Below are positions 51,201-62,164 of a stretch of DNA of 64,000 bases, one piece after another. The translations under genes were made by a program, and so were the position numbers. The stretch comes from Epiperipatus broadwayi (lineage: Eukaryota; Onychophora; Udeonychophora; Euonychophora; Peripatidae). Location of the stretch: positions 2,784,714-2,848,713 of the forward strand of contig JAQFVV010012506.1 in assembly GCA_028023455.1 (NCBI GenBank), read 5' to 3'. A model generated the notes under the pieces. The model worked only from the letters and a program-made list of their open reading frames with translations. It was not told the origin of the DNA and did not search any database. Numbering within the stretch: position 1 is the stretch's first letter; each line of letters begins with the position of its first letter.

Positions 51201-51974
51201 GAAAAACTGAGGAAAATAAACATTTTGATAAACCTCATATTGTGAATGCTGAACTACTTCAAGTTAAATCTCATTTCTCGTCTCACACTGAATCATGTTA
51301 TTGAGATCTAACAATTTTTTTCAAAAATTTAACCTTGATAATGGTGGTTGCTAGTCAGTTGAAATATTGGATTGTAAGTATCCAGTCAATTTAAAGTATG
51401 ATATAGATTTACATTTTCATTTACTGTGCCAATACTTAAAACTTAGATAAAAATAATAGAGATATTTTTTTTTTATTAAATGCTTTATTGACCATGCATT
51501 GAAAGAACAAAAATAATTGTTTCTTCAAGCACATTTGGAGTTTTAGATTAACTTTAAATAAAAATGTGGGATTTTCAGAAAATGATTTAAGTCTATCCCT
51601 ATTTTTATAATAAGGAATTGACTTAATTAGTTTTAGACCCCCCTCCATGTTTTTATTTCAAGTCTAAAAATCCCAATTGTGGTTGAAGAAACTAGTATTT
51701 TTTTTTTTAGTGAATAGTTAATAAAAGCATTTAATATATTTTTTTAATCTCTATTATAAAATAAGGTATAAAAGAAAAAGAATATAAAATGGCATTAATG
51801 TCTCATAATATGCATAAATAGGTGAAGGGGATGAACTAAATGCGTAACATAACAAAAATTCAGTAATATCAAATATCTATTTTCTAAATATTATGTGGAG
51901 AACAAAGCAAAGTGGTAATAATTAATCCATAATAATAAGTTTTAAAAATATAACAGTAGCAGATTGTGACATTA

Positions 51975-53375
51975 AGCAATACAAGAAGGTTTACATTTAA
52001 AATCCTTATTTAATGTCCACTCATCCAATATATCCAGACTAGTTTTTACCTTGTAACTTTCATCAGTGAAAAACCTTGGATCTGAGAATACTACATCTAA
52101 ATCTTGAGATCTAGTGCAAACCTCCAGAAGCTATATTTTATCTATTTAGTTAACTATAAAGCTACAATACCTAGATAAAAATGCAGTAATGTTTTCAATC
52201 TAAGCTCATTCACTTATATAGTCACATAGATCTGAAACCAGTTCAGCAGCTATATATTTTGGTATCTTTGGTTTATCAAAAACCACAGTACCTATTATTC
52301 TATAGGTATAATTGTTTTAAAACTATCAAAACATCACATGGCCACTATTTCCTATACTTAAACAAACTCTCCAGATAGTAGTGCCACTCAATGCAGCCCT
52401 TAGTAATCAATGAATGCAAGAAGGTTTGTGCATAAAATTCCTATTCAATATCCCCTGACTAGTTTCTAGATTGTGACTTTTATCGGTGATGATCTCACCT
52501 AGATTTTGGGTTCTAATGCAACACTCTAGCAGCCACCTTCTACCTATTTCGTTAAGGATAAAGCTGAAAGCTAAAAACACAATAATGCTTACAATTCAAG
52601 CTCACTCACTTGTATAATCATATAGAACTAAGCCCACTTCATCATTTATACATTTTAGTGTCAGTCACCATTATCCCAAGGCAAAGGATTGGTACTATTC
52701 ATCAGAACATCATGATTACCATTTCCTATGCTTACACAAGCTGATAATAATTGGAGCAAATTCCCCATATAGTAATGTCACTCAGTGCAAGCTTTTGTAA
52801 TCAATTGATGCAAGGTTTGCACTGGCTGGCACTATGGTGTGGAGATTTTGATACTGTTATAAATAGCTTGTGTAAGCATAGGAAGTATGATCATGTGATG
52901 TTTTTGGTGGTTTTACACCAATCCTGACTGTGGAATAACAGTGACTGTGATTTTTGAAAAAGCAAAGACATCAAAATAAATAGCTGCTAAACTGATATAT
53001 GACTGTATAAGTGAATGAATTTACATTGAAAATATTATTGTGTTTTCATACTAGGCTCCTACCTTTACTGCTAACTAAATAAGTAAAAGGAATTTGCTGT
53101 AGGGTTGCATTAATTAACAAGATCTAGGTCCACTGCTGTCAGATCCAAGGCTCCTCACTAATGAAAGCCAAAAGCTAAAAACTAGTTGGAGATATCGGAT
53201 GAGTAAGCACTAGATAGTAATTTTGATGCACAACTCTAGAATCCATTGATTACTAAGGTTTGTGCTGGATGGCATTACTCTATGGTGAATTTGTTACTGT
53301 TATTAACAACTTGCGTAAGGATAAGAAATGGTTATCCTCTGATATTTTGGTGCTTTAAAAAAATTTAAAGGTTAG
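51975..53375. repeat. Largest array of the 450-bp repeat family, direct then inverted
   Basis: About two diverged direct units (51980-52330, 52330-52700) plus a partial third, then from about 52830 inverted units to 53375. Family landmarks: ATCACATG..CA at 52335 and, inverted, TGATCATGTGATGTTT at 52890; GACTAGTTTCTAG at 52458; AAAACTAGTTGGAGATAT inverted at 53180. Copies are more divergent than at 6.1-6.9 kb. The direct-to-inverted switch lies near 52790-52830. No coding sequence. Confidence 0.8.
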
Positions 53376-53611
53376 AAAAAAATAGTTTATAATTGTGTAA
53401 TTATTATCATCCGCTGTGGAATTTTGCTATGTCTGGAGAGAGAAAATTTTCTGATTAAGTTACAGAAAATAACTTATTTCGTTTCCAAATAAATACTGTC
53501 CCGAAATTCAATTGTAATTAAATATTCAAATTGTTTGAACAAGGATCAAAAACTCCAAATAATTTATTATTATTCTCAAATAACTGTTTTGTTCTTTTAA
53601 AATTTTCTGTT

Positions 53612-53847
<236 letters not shown>

Positions 53848-54179
53848 TCCTATAATGGAATATGATTCAATAATATGGAACTCAGATAAATCATCTCATA
53901 TAGATAAATTATAGTAAATTCACTAATATAATTAATGCAAAAGATGTTTATATAAACTTGTTTCATAGAAAAGAGATTCGTGATATGAAATTTTTTTATT
54001 TAATCATTCATGGAAAAATTTTCTTACATAATTGTATTTCAAAAATATTAAGAGTTCTGCATATACATACAAGAAATAACAATTTATTTAGTATCAATAA
54101 ATATAAATGTGAAACTTTACATTTGGCAGCATATCTTTCTTCCTAGTATTACTATATTATTCTGTACTTCTTCTACTCA

Positions 54180-54640
54180 TAATTCCAGCTCTTTCAGGCT
54201 ATTCTTCATGGATTCTTTCATTATATTTTGACAAGTTTACTTATTTTATGCTGTTCTCTAATAATTTTCACTTTTATTCATGATCCTTTTATTTTCTGCT
54301 TGCATTTCTTAGAAATCTTACATCATTTTTCTGTTGCACTTTTTCATGATTTTACTAGTTTCTATTTGCATTTCTTCAGATTTCAGATTATTTCCTTGCA
54401 TTTCTTTGATGTTTTTTTATTATTTACATCACTTTTCTGTTGCACTTCTTCCATCAATGCATGCATCATTTCAATATTAAACACAAGCAGCATCCCTACT
54501 ATAGATTTTCATATTGACTGCATTGACTCGTTTCAGTTTTGGCTTTGTTGGTTATTCCATGTTACCAATTCTGATTGTTATTCCGTGTGCTGCTTCATTC
54601 TTTTTGATATTGAATGAGTTATTATTAATTTATTTTTACT
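54180..54640 (-). pseudogene. Decayed coiled-coil (retroelement ORF1/gag-like) fragment
   Basis: The plus-strand open frame 54228-54617 has no stops because its complement is A/G-rich coding-like sequence. On minus the sequence reads as Glu/Lys/Gln-rich coiled coil with repeats such as EMQAENKRIMNKSENY and MKESMKNSLKELEL, broken by stops. A roughly 100-bp internal repeat (TTGCATTTCTT...TTCTGTTGCACTT, twice) underlies it. The retroelement origin is inferred. Confidence 0.4.
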
Positions 54641-54692
54641 ACTAAAAATGTTTGTATTTATGATTTATTATTATTTAGTGATAATATAACAT

Positions 54693-54868
54693 ACCAATTA
54701 TTCCAATCTTCAAATGCAGATCTGGGATGAACTTACCTGAGTGTGTAATCAAACTTTTCCTTCATATTTTCTTTTCATAGACCAATTATTCCAATCTTCA
54801 AATGCAGATCTGGGATGAATATACCAATGAGTGTGTAATTCTTTCAGGATATATAACTTTATAGAGTG
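54693..54868 (+). repeat. 88-bp direct tandem duplication
   Basis: ACCAATTATTCCAATCTTCA at 54693 recurs at 54781 with the following GATCTGGGATGAA and GAGTGTGTAAT. Two copies. Confidence 0.9.
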
Positions 54869-54869
54869 A

Positions 54870-57240
54870 TTGTAAAGTCATAATAACAATATGATAATAT
54901 ACAATCTCAACTTAATATCATAATTAGCCTTTAAATGTAATATACAAATTTGCTGTCTTTATTGTATTATACCCAAGTTAGGTAGTTTAATGTAGTACTG
55001 GCAATCATAACTCAATCATTATCATGCCTTAATTAGATTATCATTGTAATAACATATGGCATAAAGATAGGATACTAAAAATAATTATATTTTTTATCTG
55101 AAAAAAAAACAACAAAACAAAACAAGGGTAAATTAGCCAGTAAAAATATAAAAGTAATGTGATAATGCTTTTGAATTTAGTATGAATGTCAGCATATAGT
55201 TTTAAAAGTATAGCACTATCATCATCATACAATCTATCCATCTATCCTTATCATATATTCTATAAATGTTCCATAATCCTAGCTGTTTTACAGGTAGTAA
55301 TCAGCTATAACACATTTAACTAATAAATTAATATCCAACAATAACACACGTTAAATAATGAAATATAATTTGTGTTAATAATACATAGTTAAGAAGAAAG
55401 TAGGTAATAAATCATAGAAGAGAAGACAGTGAAACATTAAATATTAACAAATAAAACATTTTAATAAAAGAAAAAAATAATGAATGCTAACAAGGATTCG
55501 AACATGACTTAAATGTGTATTTTGTTGTATAAAACTATATACAAATATAAAAAGTTTATAAAAAGTACATACGTTAATAAACAATATATAAATAAATATT
55601 TACATGCAATTTCTTACTTAGAACTACAGTTAAAACAAATTAATAATGATGATGATGATGACGATGATAATAATAATAATAATAATAATGCTGCTTTAGA
55701 AATATAATATTAATAAAAATGGATTAATGAATTAAATAAATAAAATTCTCATCCAAGTACGTTTGGTTTAAGTTTTCTGGAATATTTGAGCTCAAACAGA
55801 AAAAAAAAATAAACATTTGCCATTTTACCACACTGGTTTGATTACTTATGTATGTTCAAATAGATTATTCGGATTGACAAGTCAGTCTTTTCCTTGAAAA
55901 GATAACTTGATTCTTTTCTAAGTATTTTTCTTTTAGAAAGTCAGAACTAATTGCAGCTTTAGTAATTATTTAAACTTAGATTATCCAACATGAAAGCTAA
56001 ATTCTTGCAGCCTTCTTCAAAATTTACTATTTTATCTTTCTGTAATTATTTTACATAGTTCTCATTTCTAACATATATATTAGGAAGTTTTAGCTGTTGG
56101 TTAGTTATATCTATGAATAAAAGAAAGCACTGAAAACTCTGGCAGTATATCTGGAAGGTTGAACATGTATTTTTTATGAAGGCTTTAAGGACATTTCCTT
56201 TATGGCAGATTTCAAACTTACATCATAATGGATTGGGTACAGCTAGTACAAAGATTTAGTCTAATGCTCCAATATTAAATTACTAATAACATAGTGAATG
56301 CTTTTCATAATACTATGATATTATTTTCAATATCTCCTTTATGGAATAATATTGTTTTTTCCTTCTACTTTATTTTTCTGGATAGTTGTCATAGTCTCTG
56401 ATCTGGATTTAATTTGGAAATGCTTTCTTTCAAAAGTTGAGATAATCTGTGTTTTTTTTAAATTATAGATTAAATACTTTTTTAAACTTATGCCAAAATA
56501 AGATCAAACAAGTATCTATTTTTAAAAGCAATTTGCACCCGGATATTTTTCAAAATTTAATTACTTAATTATAATCCATATATTTGAATGGCTTTATTGT
56601 TAAAGTTTGTAAAAAGTTCCACCATTAGAATTGATCACATGGTTCTATATTCCAGAGTTTGGCACTCTACCATTGTCCTAAATTGTGCAGGGTATCTGAA
56701 GTTGTGAAGATTAATAAAGCTTACTTGATTGTTTTTTATTCATTTGCATAATGAGATTTCCATACACATAATGCTTTAGTTGTTTTAATGTAGAGTGTAA
56801 AATTTTGGAGTTCAAAGGGTGCAAGTCAGTACCCAAGATTGTCATCTTTGATGCTCAAACTTTTTTTTTTTTGAGCAATAAACTATTCAATTTATTATTA
56901 TTATAGTCCCAAATTTTTATGATTTTTTTCTAAATATCATCTAATAATGGTCTCATCCTGTAGAACTTTGGTTTTGGAGAAACCAGCATCCAAAAGGGAG
57001 AGATGATGATGAAATGATGGTTGAATGCATTAGTATGCTCATTACTTATATTTTTGAGGTATTTCATTATTATATACATGTACTAGTGTACTCCACCTGA
57101 AATCTCATAGATTCCTTGAGCTTCGCGTTGAAGAGTATTGTTAAGTTTGATTAAAAACAATTCTCTTTTTTTTTTTTATTTAGCGAAAATTATCTTTATG
57201 TTGTAACATCTCAATATATTTGTCTGAAGGTTTGTGATGA
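54870..57240. other. No gene seen; AT-rich
   Basis: Includes a (GAT)n/(AAT)n microsatellite at 55646-55690. Frames are short and low-complexity. Slightly mixed composition at 56600-57150 without recognisable protein. Confidence 0.5.
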
Positions 57241-57249
57241 TGGTATATT

Positions 57250-57760
57250 AATAGATGTGATATGTTGAACTATTTCCATTATCTATGAGTGAATGTTGAA
57301 TGTATAGAAAATTTTAAACTTTATTTAAACTTTCCAAATACAAACAACTTGTTAGTAACACAGGAATAGACAACACAGGTTAGTAATTATGCAGCATTTC
57401 GAGTAGTATTATTCTCCACTCTTCTTCAGGTGTTGCTCATCTATATGGACAATGACAATATTTGCTCAGAAGTTGAACTCACACCTTTAGATTCTTGAAT
57501 ATCGAATTTAAGGCAAATCTAAAAGTGCGAGTACAACTTCTAAGTGAATATTGTCACTGCGCATATAGGTCAGCAAAATCCGAAGAAGAGTGAAAAATAA
57601 TACTACTCGAAACGTTGTGTAAATACTAATCTGTGTTATCTATTTGTATGTTATTATTAACAAATTGTTTGTATTTGAAAGTTTAAATAAAGTTTAAAAT
57701 TTTCTATACATTCAACATTCACTCATAGATGATGGAAATAATCCAACATATCACATCTGT
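57250..57760. repeat. Inverted pair of Penelope-like 3' ends
   Basis: 57255-57440 and 57580-57755 are inverted copies. Outer landmarks: GATGTGATATGTTGAACTAT on the left and its complement at 57735-57755; TGAATGTTGAATGTATAGAA on the left and TTCTATACATTCAACATTCA on the right. The inner part of each arm contains CTGAAGAAGAGT...ACTACTCGAAA (minus, 57429-57393) or CCGAAGAAGAGT...ACTACTCGAAACGTTG (plus, 57580-57616), like the stem followed by GAAA in the 3' region of Penelope-like copy 1. The spacer is about 140 bp. It resembles two element 3' regions in opposite orientation, without RT. Confidence 0.7.
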
Positions 57761-59030
57761 CTCAATATATATTTATTTTTGTCTATGATTACCTTTATAT
57801 AAGAAATGCGTAATCTAATATAAGGATTATTCTTTTTTGGATAAGGGATTTAAATTTAGTACATACCTCTGTTTACATAAAAAGTTTTATAATCTTTCAT
57901 TATTAAAATGTTACATATATATTTGCGTTGGTTTTTTTTTAGAAAGTTTGATGAAAAGAAACGCACGGAAAAGAAAATGATTACTCTTATACTTCATACT
58001 TACGTCTAGTGATAATGATCATGTAGTTATTACTTATTTGAGTTGTAATGTTCTATTCTCCAGTTACTTTAATATGCTTGCTAAAACATGTTGACTAAGA
58101 AAACTAAATAGCAATGCGTGATGTTTACTAAAATTTGAGTAGAAAAATATTTCAATCATGTTAAAGTATAAAAAAAAATTAATACCAGTCTAAAATTAGT
58201 CAATATTTAAAAGCGAGATGAAAAATAAATTGCATGAATTTGTTTAAAATCTATAAAAATAAAACCAAATATCCAATCAGTCAAGATTACTGACATTTTA
58301 TAGATTGGAAAATTCCACCTCCATTACCTTTAGTATAAATATCTAAAGGCAATTGGAGGTCAAACTACAATTTAAAGTCATAAATCTAGCATTCAATTGC
58401 TTTATATATATATATATATATTTGTAAATACAACCTATGTTTTAAATATCGGTGAAATTTGAAATTTTTTAAGCATTGCAAATAATCTTAGCATTTTATT
58501 TTTCCGATAGCATTGGGCATAGAGAGTAAGCTTTTATCTACAACATTAGAGAGGCTAGAACCTTTGTCTGAAATAGGTGACTCGCACGTTGTATTACCTA
58601 CATTATTATATAAATAGTATTATAATAAAGGTTTTATTCTTAAAAGATGAATTTAAATCAGGTATTGAGAAACAAGTGTTTAGGAAAAAAAATTCTCATG
58701 GATCATCACAACCATTTTCAATCATTATTGATACATTGCAGAATGAACGTCTTTCCAAATCCAATCCATATTCTCTGATCTCTAAACTCTCTTCTTCGCA
58801 TCACTGTGGCACAATTCCCCATTTCTTCCATTCATCTCACATGTGATCGCTCTCTAAGTTTTTTACAATCTTTTAGAATCTAGTGTAAGATTTCAACTAT
58901 TTATCTATTGTTATATCTTCTAGCAATATGTCCAAATCAATTGCACACTAGACTTTTAATTATTTAAATAATTTCAGTAACACCTATCCAAATATTTTGT
59001 TTTCAATTTTTTTTTTTTTACTCTTAACAT
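57761..59030. other. No confident gene; LINE 3' sequence possible at right
   Basis: AT-rich with a TA tract (58404-58423) and one hairpin (58309-58350). The mixed-composition stretch 58560-58860 may be the 3' end of the minus-strand LINE next to it. The plus-strand frame 58577-58846 matches nothing known. Confidence 0.4.
58309..58350. repeat. Imperfect hairpin
   Basis: CCACCTCCATTACCTTTAG, a short AT loop, then CTAAAGGCAATTGGAGGT. 7-bp (CCTTTAG/CTAAAGG) and 6-bp stems separated by a small mismatch. Function unknown. Confidence 0.5.
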
Positions 59031-59240
59031 GCATCTCCCCATACTTCACTGAGTGGTTGAAATTTCTGTACTGCACTTCTTTTAAGCATTCAAGTGTCAG
59101 ATCCATAAGTAAGTATGGGTAAGACACATTTATTAAAATCTTTTCTTTTCAAACACATAAGCATATTTTCTTTAAATATTAAGTTATTTCTATTAAAAGC
59201 ATTCAACCAATTTAATATTTCTCTATAGATTTGATCAAAA
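59030..59240 (-). pseudogene. RTE-like LINE reverse transcriptase fragment
   Basis: On minus, an open run from about 59236 reads QIYREILNWLNAFNRNNLIF then LMCLKRKDFNKCVLPILTYG then SDT before a TGA, continuing MLKRSAVQKFQPLSEVWGDA. The block I.R.I..W.AF....IF.....LKRK.FN.CVLP.LTYG.ET is a hallmark of RTE/BovB-type RT thumb regions. Catalytic motifs would lie at higher coordinates, where only scattered traces remain. Dead fragment. Confidence 0.72.
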
Positions 59241-59869
59241 AATGTCTTAAAAATCTTTTTCCCTTAGATAAAAACTTATGTGTTCTTAAAAGATATCAGG
59301 AATATACTTACTTTATAGTTTTTAAATTTATTTTTTATATTACATTTCCTAGAGATATTGGTACCAAAAATTTTCAAAGTTAGTACTTTTTTATTATAGA
59401 CATTTTAATTATAAAAACAAACAAATCATCTTCGTACTTTTCTTATTACATCCTATGTCACTTTTTAAAAAAAAATCAAATCACTCTGTTTATTCAAATT
59501 CAGATCTACCTAGGCTTCATCTACACCAGCATATCACTTTCATGATATTAGATATCACTTTCATGATATTAGACATCTCTATTGAGAAGCAGAATTTAAT
59601 ATAACCACCTGTCTTTAATTCTTTTATACTATCCAAGTTAACTTCCTAATAGTCATGAATACTCTAAACTTTTGATCCTATTTTGCATATATATATATAT
59701 AAGTGGCTGCAAAAAGAAATTTGCTATTAACTGAAAGGAGACCCTTTGATTCCTCTTGGAGGCCTTAAAAGAACTGAGCAGGGCAAATTCCTAATGTCCA
59801 CTGTATACATTCTTGTCATTGCATCTGTTATTACTATGTGATTATTCATATAGTATATGAACATGGATG

Positions 59870-60940
59870 GGCTGCTCACCATCACGCATTAGCCAGCGTG
59901 GTGAGTTTATTGGTTTTTTACCTCGAGTTTAAAAAATATTTTTTCCAATATATACAATTATGACAGACAAAATAAATCATGGCCTTTATTCCCAGAAGGC
60001 TGTAAAGTCACCAACAAAGGCAGCAGTTGGTGGCTGAAGGAAAAGGGTGCTAAGAATCTCCTGATTATGGACTCAGGCTGCCATTTGATGATGACTTTTT
60101 ATTTAGGTACTTTTAACTGTAGATCACTTTCAAGTGAAGGAATATTGCAAGAGTTAGAAGAAGAACTATCTTATATTAAATGGGACATTATTGAACTTTG
60201 TGAAGTTAGAAGAAAAGGTGAAGAAACAATTGATTTAAAAAGTGGACATGTACTCTACTATAAAGGTACAAATATTGGAAATACAAGTGGAGTAAGATTC
60301 ATTATAAATAAAAATGGAAGAATAACACTGTGTAGATTGATGGTGTATTGGACAGAGTGGCAAGATTAGTTTTACAACTTAATAGCAGATACCAAATGCA
60401 GATAATTCAGGTTTATGCCCCAACAAGTTCTCATAGTGATGAAGTAATAGAAGGTTTGTATATGGATGTACAAAAGGCTTTTAATCAGAGTAAACAACAT
60501 TTTAAAATTGTTATGGGAGACTTTAATGCTAGAATTGGTAAACAAATGAAAGTTGAAAATGCTGTAGGTAATTTTGGTTATGGTAATAGAAATGAGAGAG
60601 GACATAGACTTGTGGAGTTTGCAGAAAAAGAAAAACTTTATATTATGAATTCTTTTTTTGAGAAAAATGTTAAAAGGAAATGGACATGGAAGCATCCAAA
60701 TGAAGGTACAGCAGGATTGGATTACATTTTGACTAACAAAAAATACATATTTCAAGATTGTAATGTTCTTAATAAATTTAACACAGAAAGTGATCATCGA
60801 TTAGTAAGATGTAAGATATGTGTTAATGCAAAACTAGAGAGACAAAAATTATTAAGAAAAACAACTTTTACAGTTGATATTCCTAATTTTCAGAAACATT
60901 CTAATGAATTTAAATTAGAACTTACAAATTGAATACAAAA
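59870..60940 (+). mobile_element. RTE-like LINE, 5' part with APE endonuclease, 3' part missing
   Basis: A GC-elevated leader (59870-60066, containing GCATTAGCCAGCGTGGTGAG and CCCAGAAGGCTGTAAAGTCA) is followed by an apurinic-endonuclease-like domain. It stops after the endonuclease near 60935, and no RT follows on the plus strand. Loss of the 3' rather than the 5' part is the reverse of the usual LINE truncation, so a later deletion or rearrangement is likely. Confidence 0.75.
60067..60932 (+). pseudogene. APE-type endonuclease domain of an RTE-like LINE (frameshifted)
   Basis: Frame 1 (60067-60369): GTFNCRSLSSEG, then IKWDIIELCEVRRKGE with the catalytic Glu, then GHVLYYKG. A frameshift near 60320-60350 moves to frame 2 (60348-60932): IIQVYAPTSSHSDE, VMGDFNARIGK with the D-x-N pair, RNERGHRLVEFAEKEKLYIM, a WTWKHPNEGTAGLDYIL block and TESDHRLVRCKI with the catalytic Asp-His. 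All of these are landmarks of LINE APE endonucleases, which nick target DNA. Catalytic residues survive but the frame is broken and the RT is missing. About 280 residues of endonuclease and linker. Confidence 0.85.
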
Positions 60941-61444
60941 AAATATTTAATTAATGGGGAAAATAAAATTTAATTTTCCAATACATATTTTTATGGGTCT
61001 TTATTTAGTTAAATATTTTAAGTACCAACATGATAGTGTATGAGAATTTTCAAACCTTAAATATATTTAAGAGTATTTTTTTAAAAAGGAAAAAACAAAA
61101 TAAGATTTTAATACATTTGTAAATTTTATTTTTTAATTAAGCAGAGTTGTTTTTCTTTTTCTTTTTTTATCAAATCAGTGCAATAAAGTGATTATCTTGT
61201 TGTTGTAGTTTTTTGCAAGGACATTTGGTTTTTAATTATAAATGAATAAAAATAATATTATGTTCTTAAATTTCAGTTCTTGACTTGTTTTTAATCTATG
61301 ATTAAGGAGATAATTGTCTGAGTAATTGTAGTTATAAAATTTTATTTAATTGGTTGTCATGAAAATTATCATGTAAGAGATAGATTGTAATTGGCTTGTG
61401 GGTTTGTTTTAGAAAAAAATATATGTGGGGGTGTGAATAAGTGA

Positions 61445-61710
61445 TAATATCAAAGTGTTGGGAGAGGTTATTTCTAACTTAACTGTTGAAAAGAAAGTAG
61501 TAAAATCTTAATCCTGCTGCTGATAGGAGAAGAAAGTATTCCTAACTAAGCTATTGAAGAGAAAGCAGGGAAGTTTTAATCCAACTGCTGAAAAGAAAGA
61601 ATCAGAAGCATTTACCAAACTGTGGCATAATACAGCAGGAATCTTAACCAAGCTATTGAATATAATAGCAGAAGTGTTTAATCTAGCTTTTAGCATACTA
61701 CAAGTTTAGC
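61445..61710 (+). repeat. Minisatellite with ~34-bp period
   Basis: Imperfect units begin about 61481, 61515, 61550, 61583, 61618, 61651 and 61684 (spacing 33-35 bp). Each has a form of AACTGCTGAAAAGAAAG followed by TTTAATC or CTTAACC. On minus this gives a repeated (F)NSLV(K) peptide across an open frame 61508-61696, a consequence of the repeat. Confidence 0.85.
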
Positions 61711-61867
61711 ACTAAAAATTATTTGTACAATGAAAACCACATGCTAAGTTCAGCTAAAAGGTAGGCATCATCTTTCTCCATGTAATTATTTTCACTGGAA
61801 GAAAATGTAGGGAAGGCAAAACCCCCTCTAAGCAGTCTACAAACTTTCCTTCAAAGCATGAAAGTCT

Positions 61868-62071
61868 TTGCCTACATCTGACTCACCTGGAAATTTAATA
61901 GGAAAACCAAATGGACAAAAATTGCTGTCATCATTTACCTGGAATGCTACAGACCCAGAAAAGGACATTTTAGGTCCATGTTTAAAAGTCTTCAAAAGAA
62001 GCTCCATTATGAAAAACAGAAATTGTAACCAGAAAGATCTCTATAAGAAGAAAGACATGGCTATAGGTATT
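61868..62071 (+). CDS. Weak candidate exon, unknown protein
   Basis: 68 open codons with protein-like composition (PGNLIGKPNGQKLL, FTWNATDPEKDILGPCLKVF, KRSSIMKNRN) in a patch of higher G+C, ending at a donor-like CTATAG|GTATTA near 62072. Beyond it the frame becomes low-complexity hydrophobic. No family recognised, no acceptor or partner exon. It directly follows the minisatellite and may belong to a transposon. Confidence 0.22.
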
Positions 62072-62164
62072 ATTTTTTATGTGTGCACACTATTTTTATT
62101 AATATTTTTTTTGTTTCATAAATGTAATAAGTTTTTTCTCTCTTTCAACTTGCCCTCTGGGTAG

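Larger units (their letters stand above)
48990..51380 (+). mobile_element. Penelope-like element, longer copy 2, multiply broken
   Basis: Same family as 17.7-19.2 kb but extending further 5'. In order: N-terminal region (49080-49531, 126 codons open at 49151), a block with DDSIVVIPEDKGNSMVLLN (49560-49620), PKFFGLPKIHKPEIP (49795-49845), RT core (49853-50544), connection, and GIY-YIG region (50866-51170). It ends near 51380 with a degraded version of the GGTGG...GAAATATTGG 3' region seen in copy 1. At least four stops/frameshifts interrupt it. It may be near full length for the family, although the 5' boundary is uncertain. Confidence 0.88.

Noticed and set aside
54228-54617. 129-codon plus-strand frame resembling a multi-pass membrane protein
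   Set aside because: Phe/His/Ser-rich complement of a decayed coiled-coil sequence on minus; no family resemblance.
60372-60797. 141-codon minus frame
   Set aside because: Antisense shadow of the LINE endonuclease; Phe/Ile/His-rich with no motifs.
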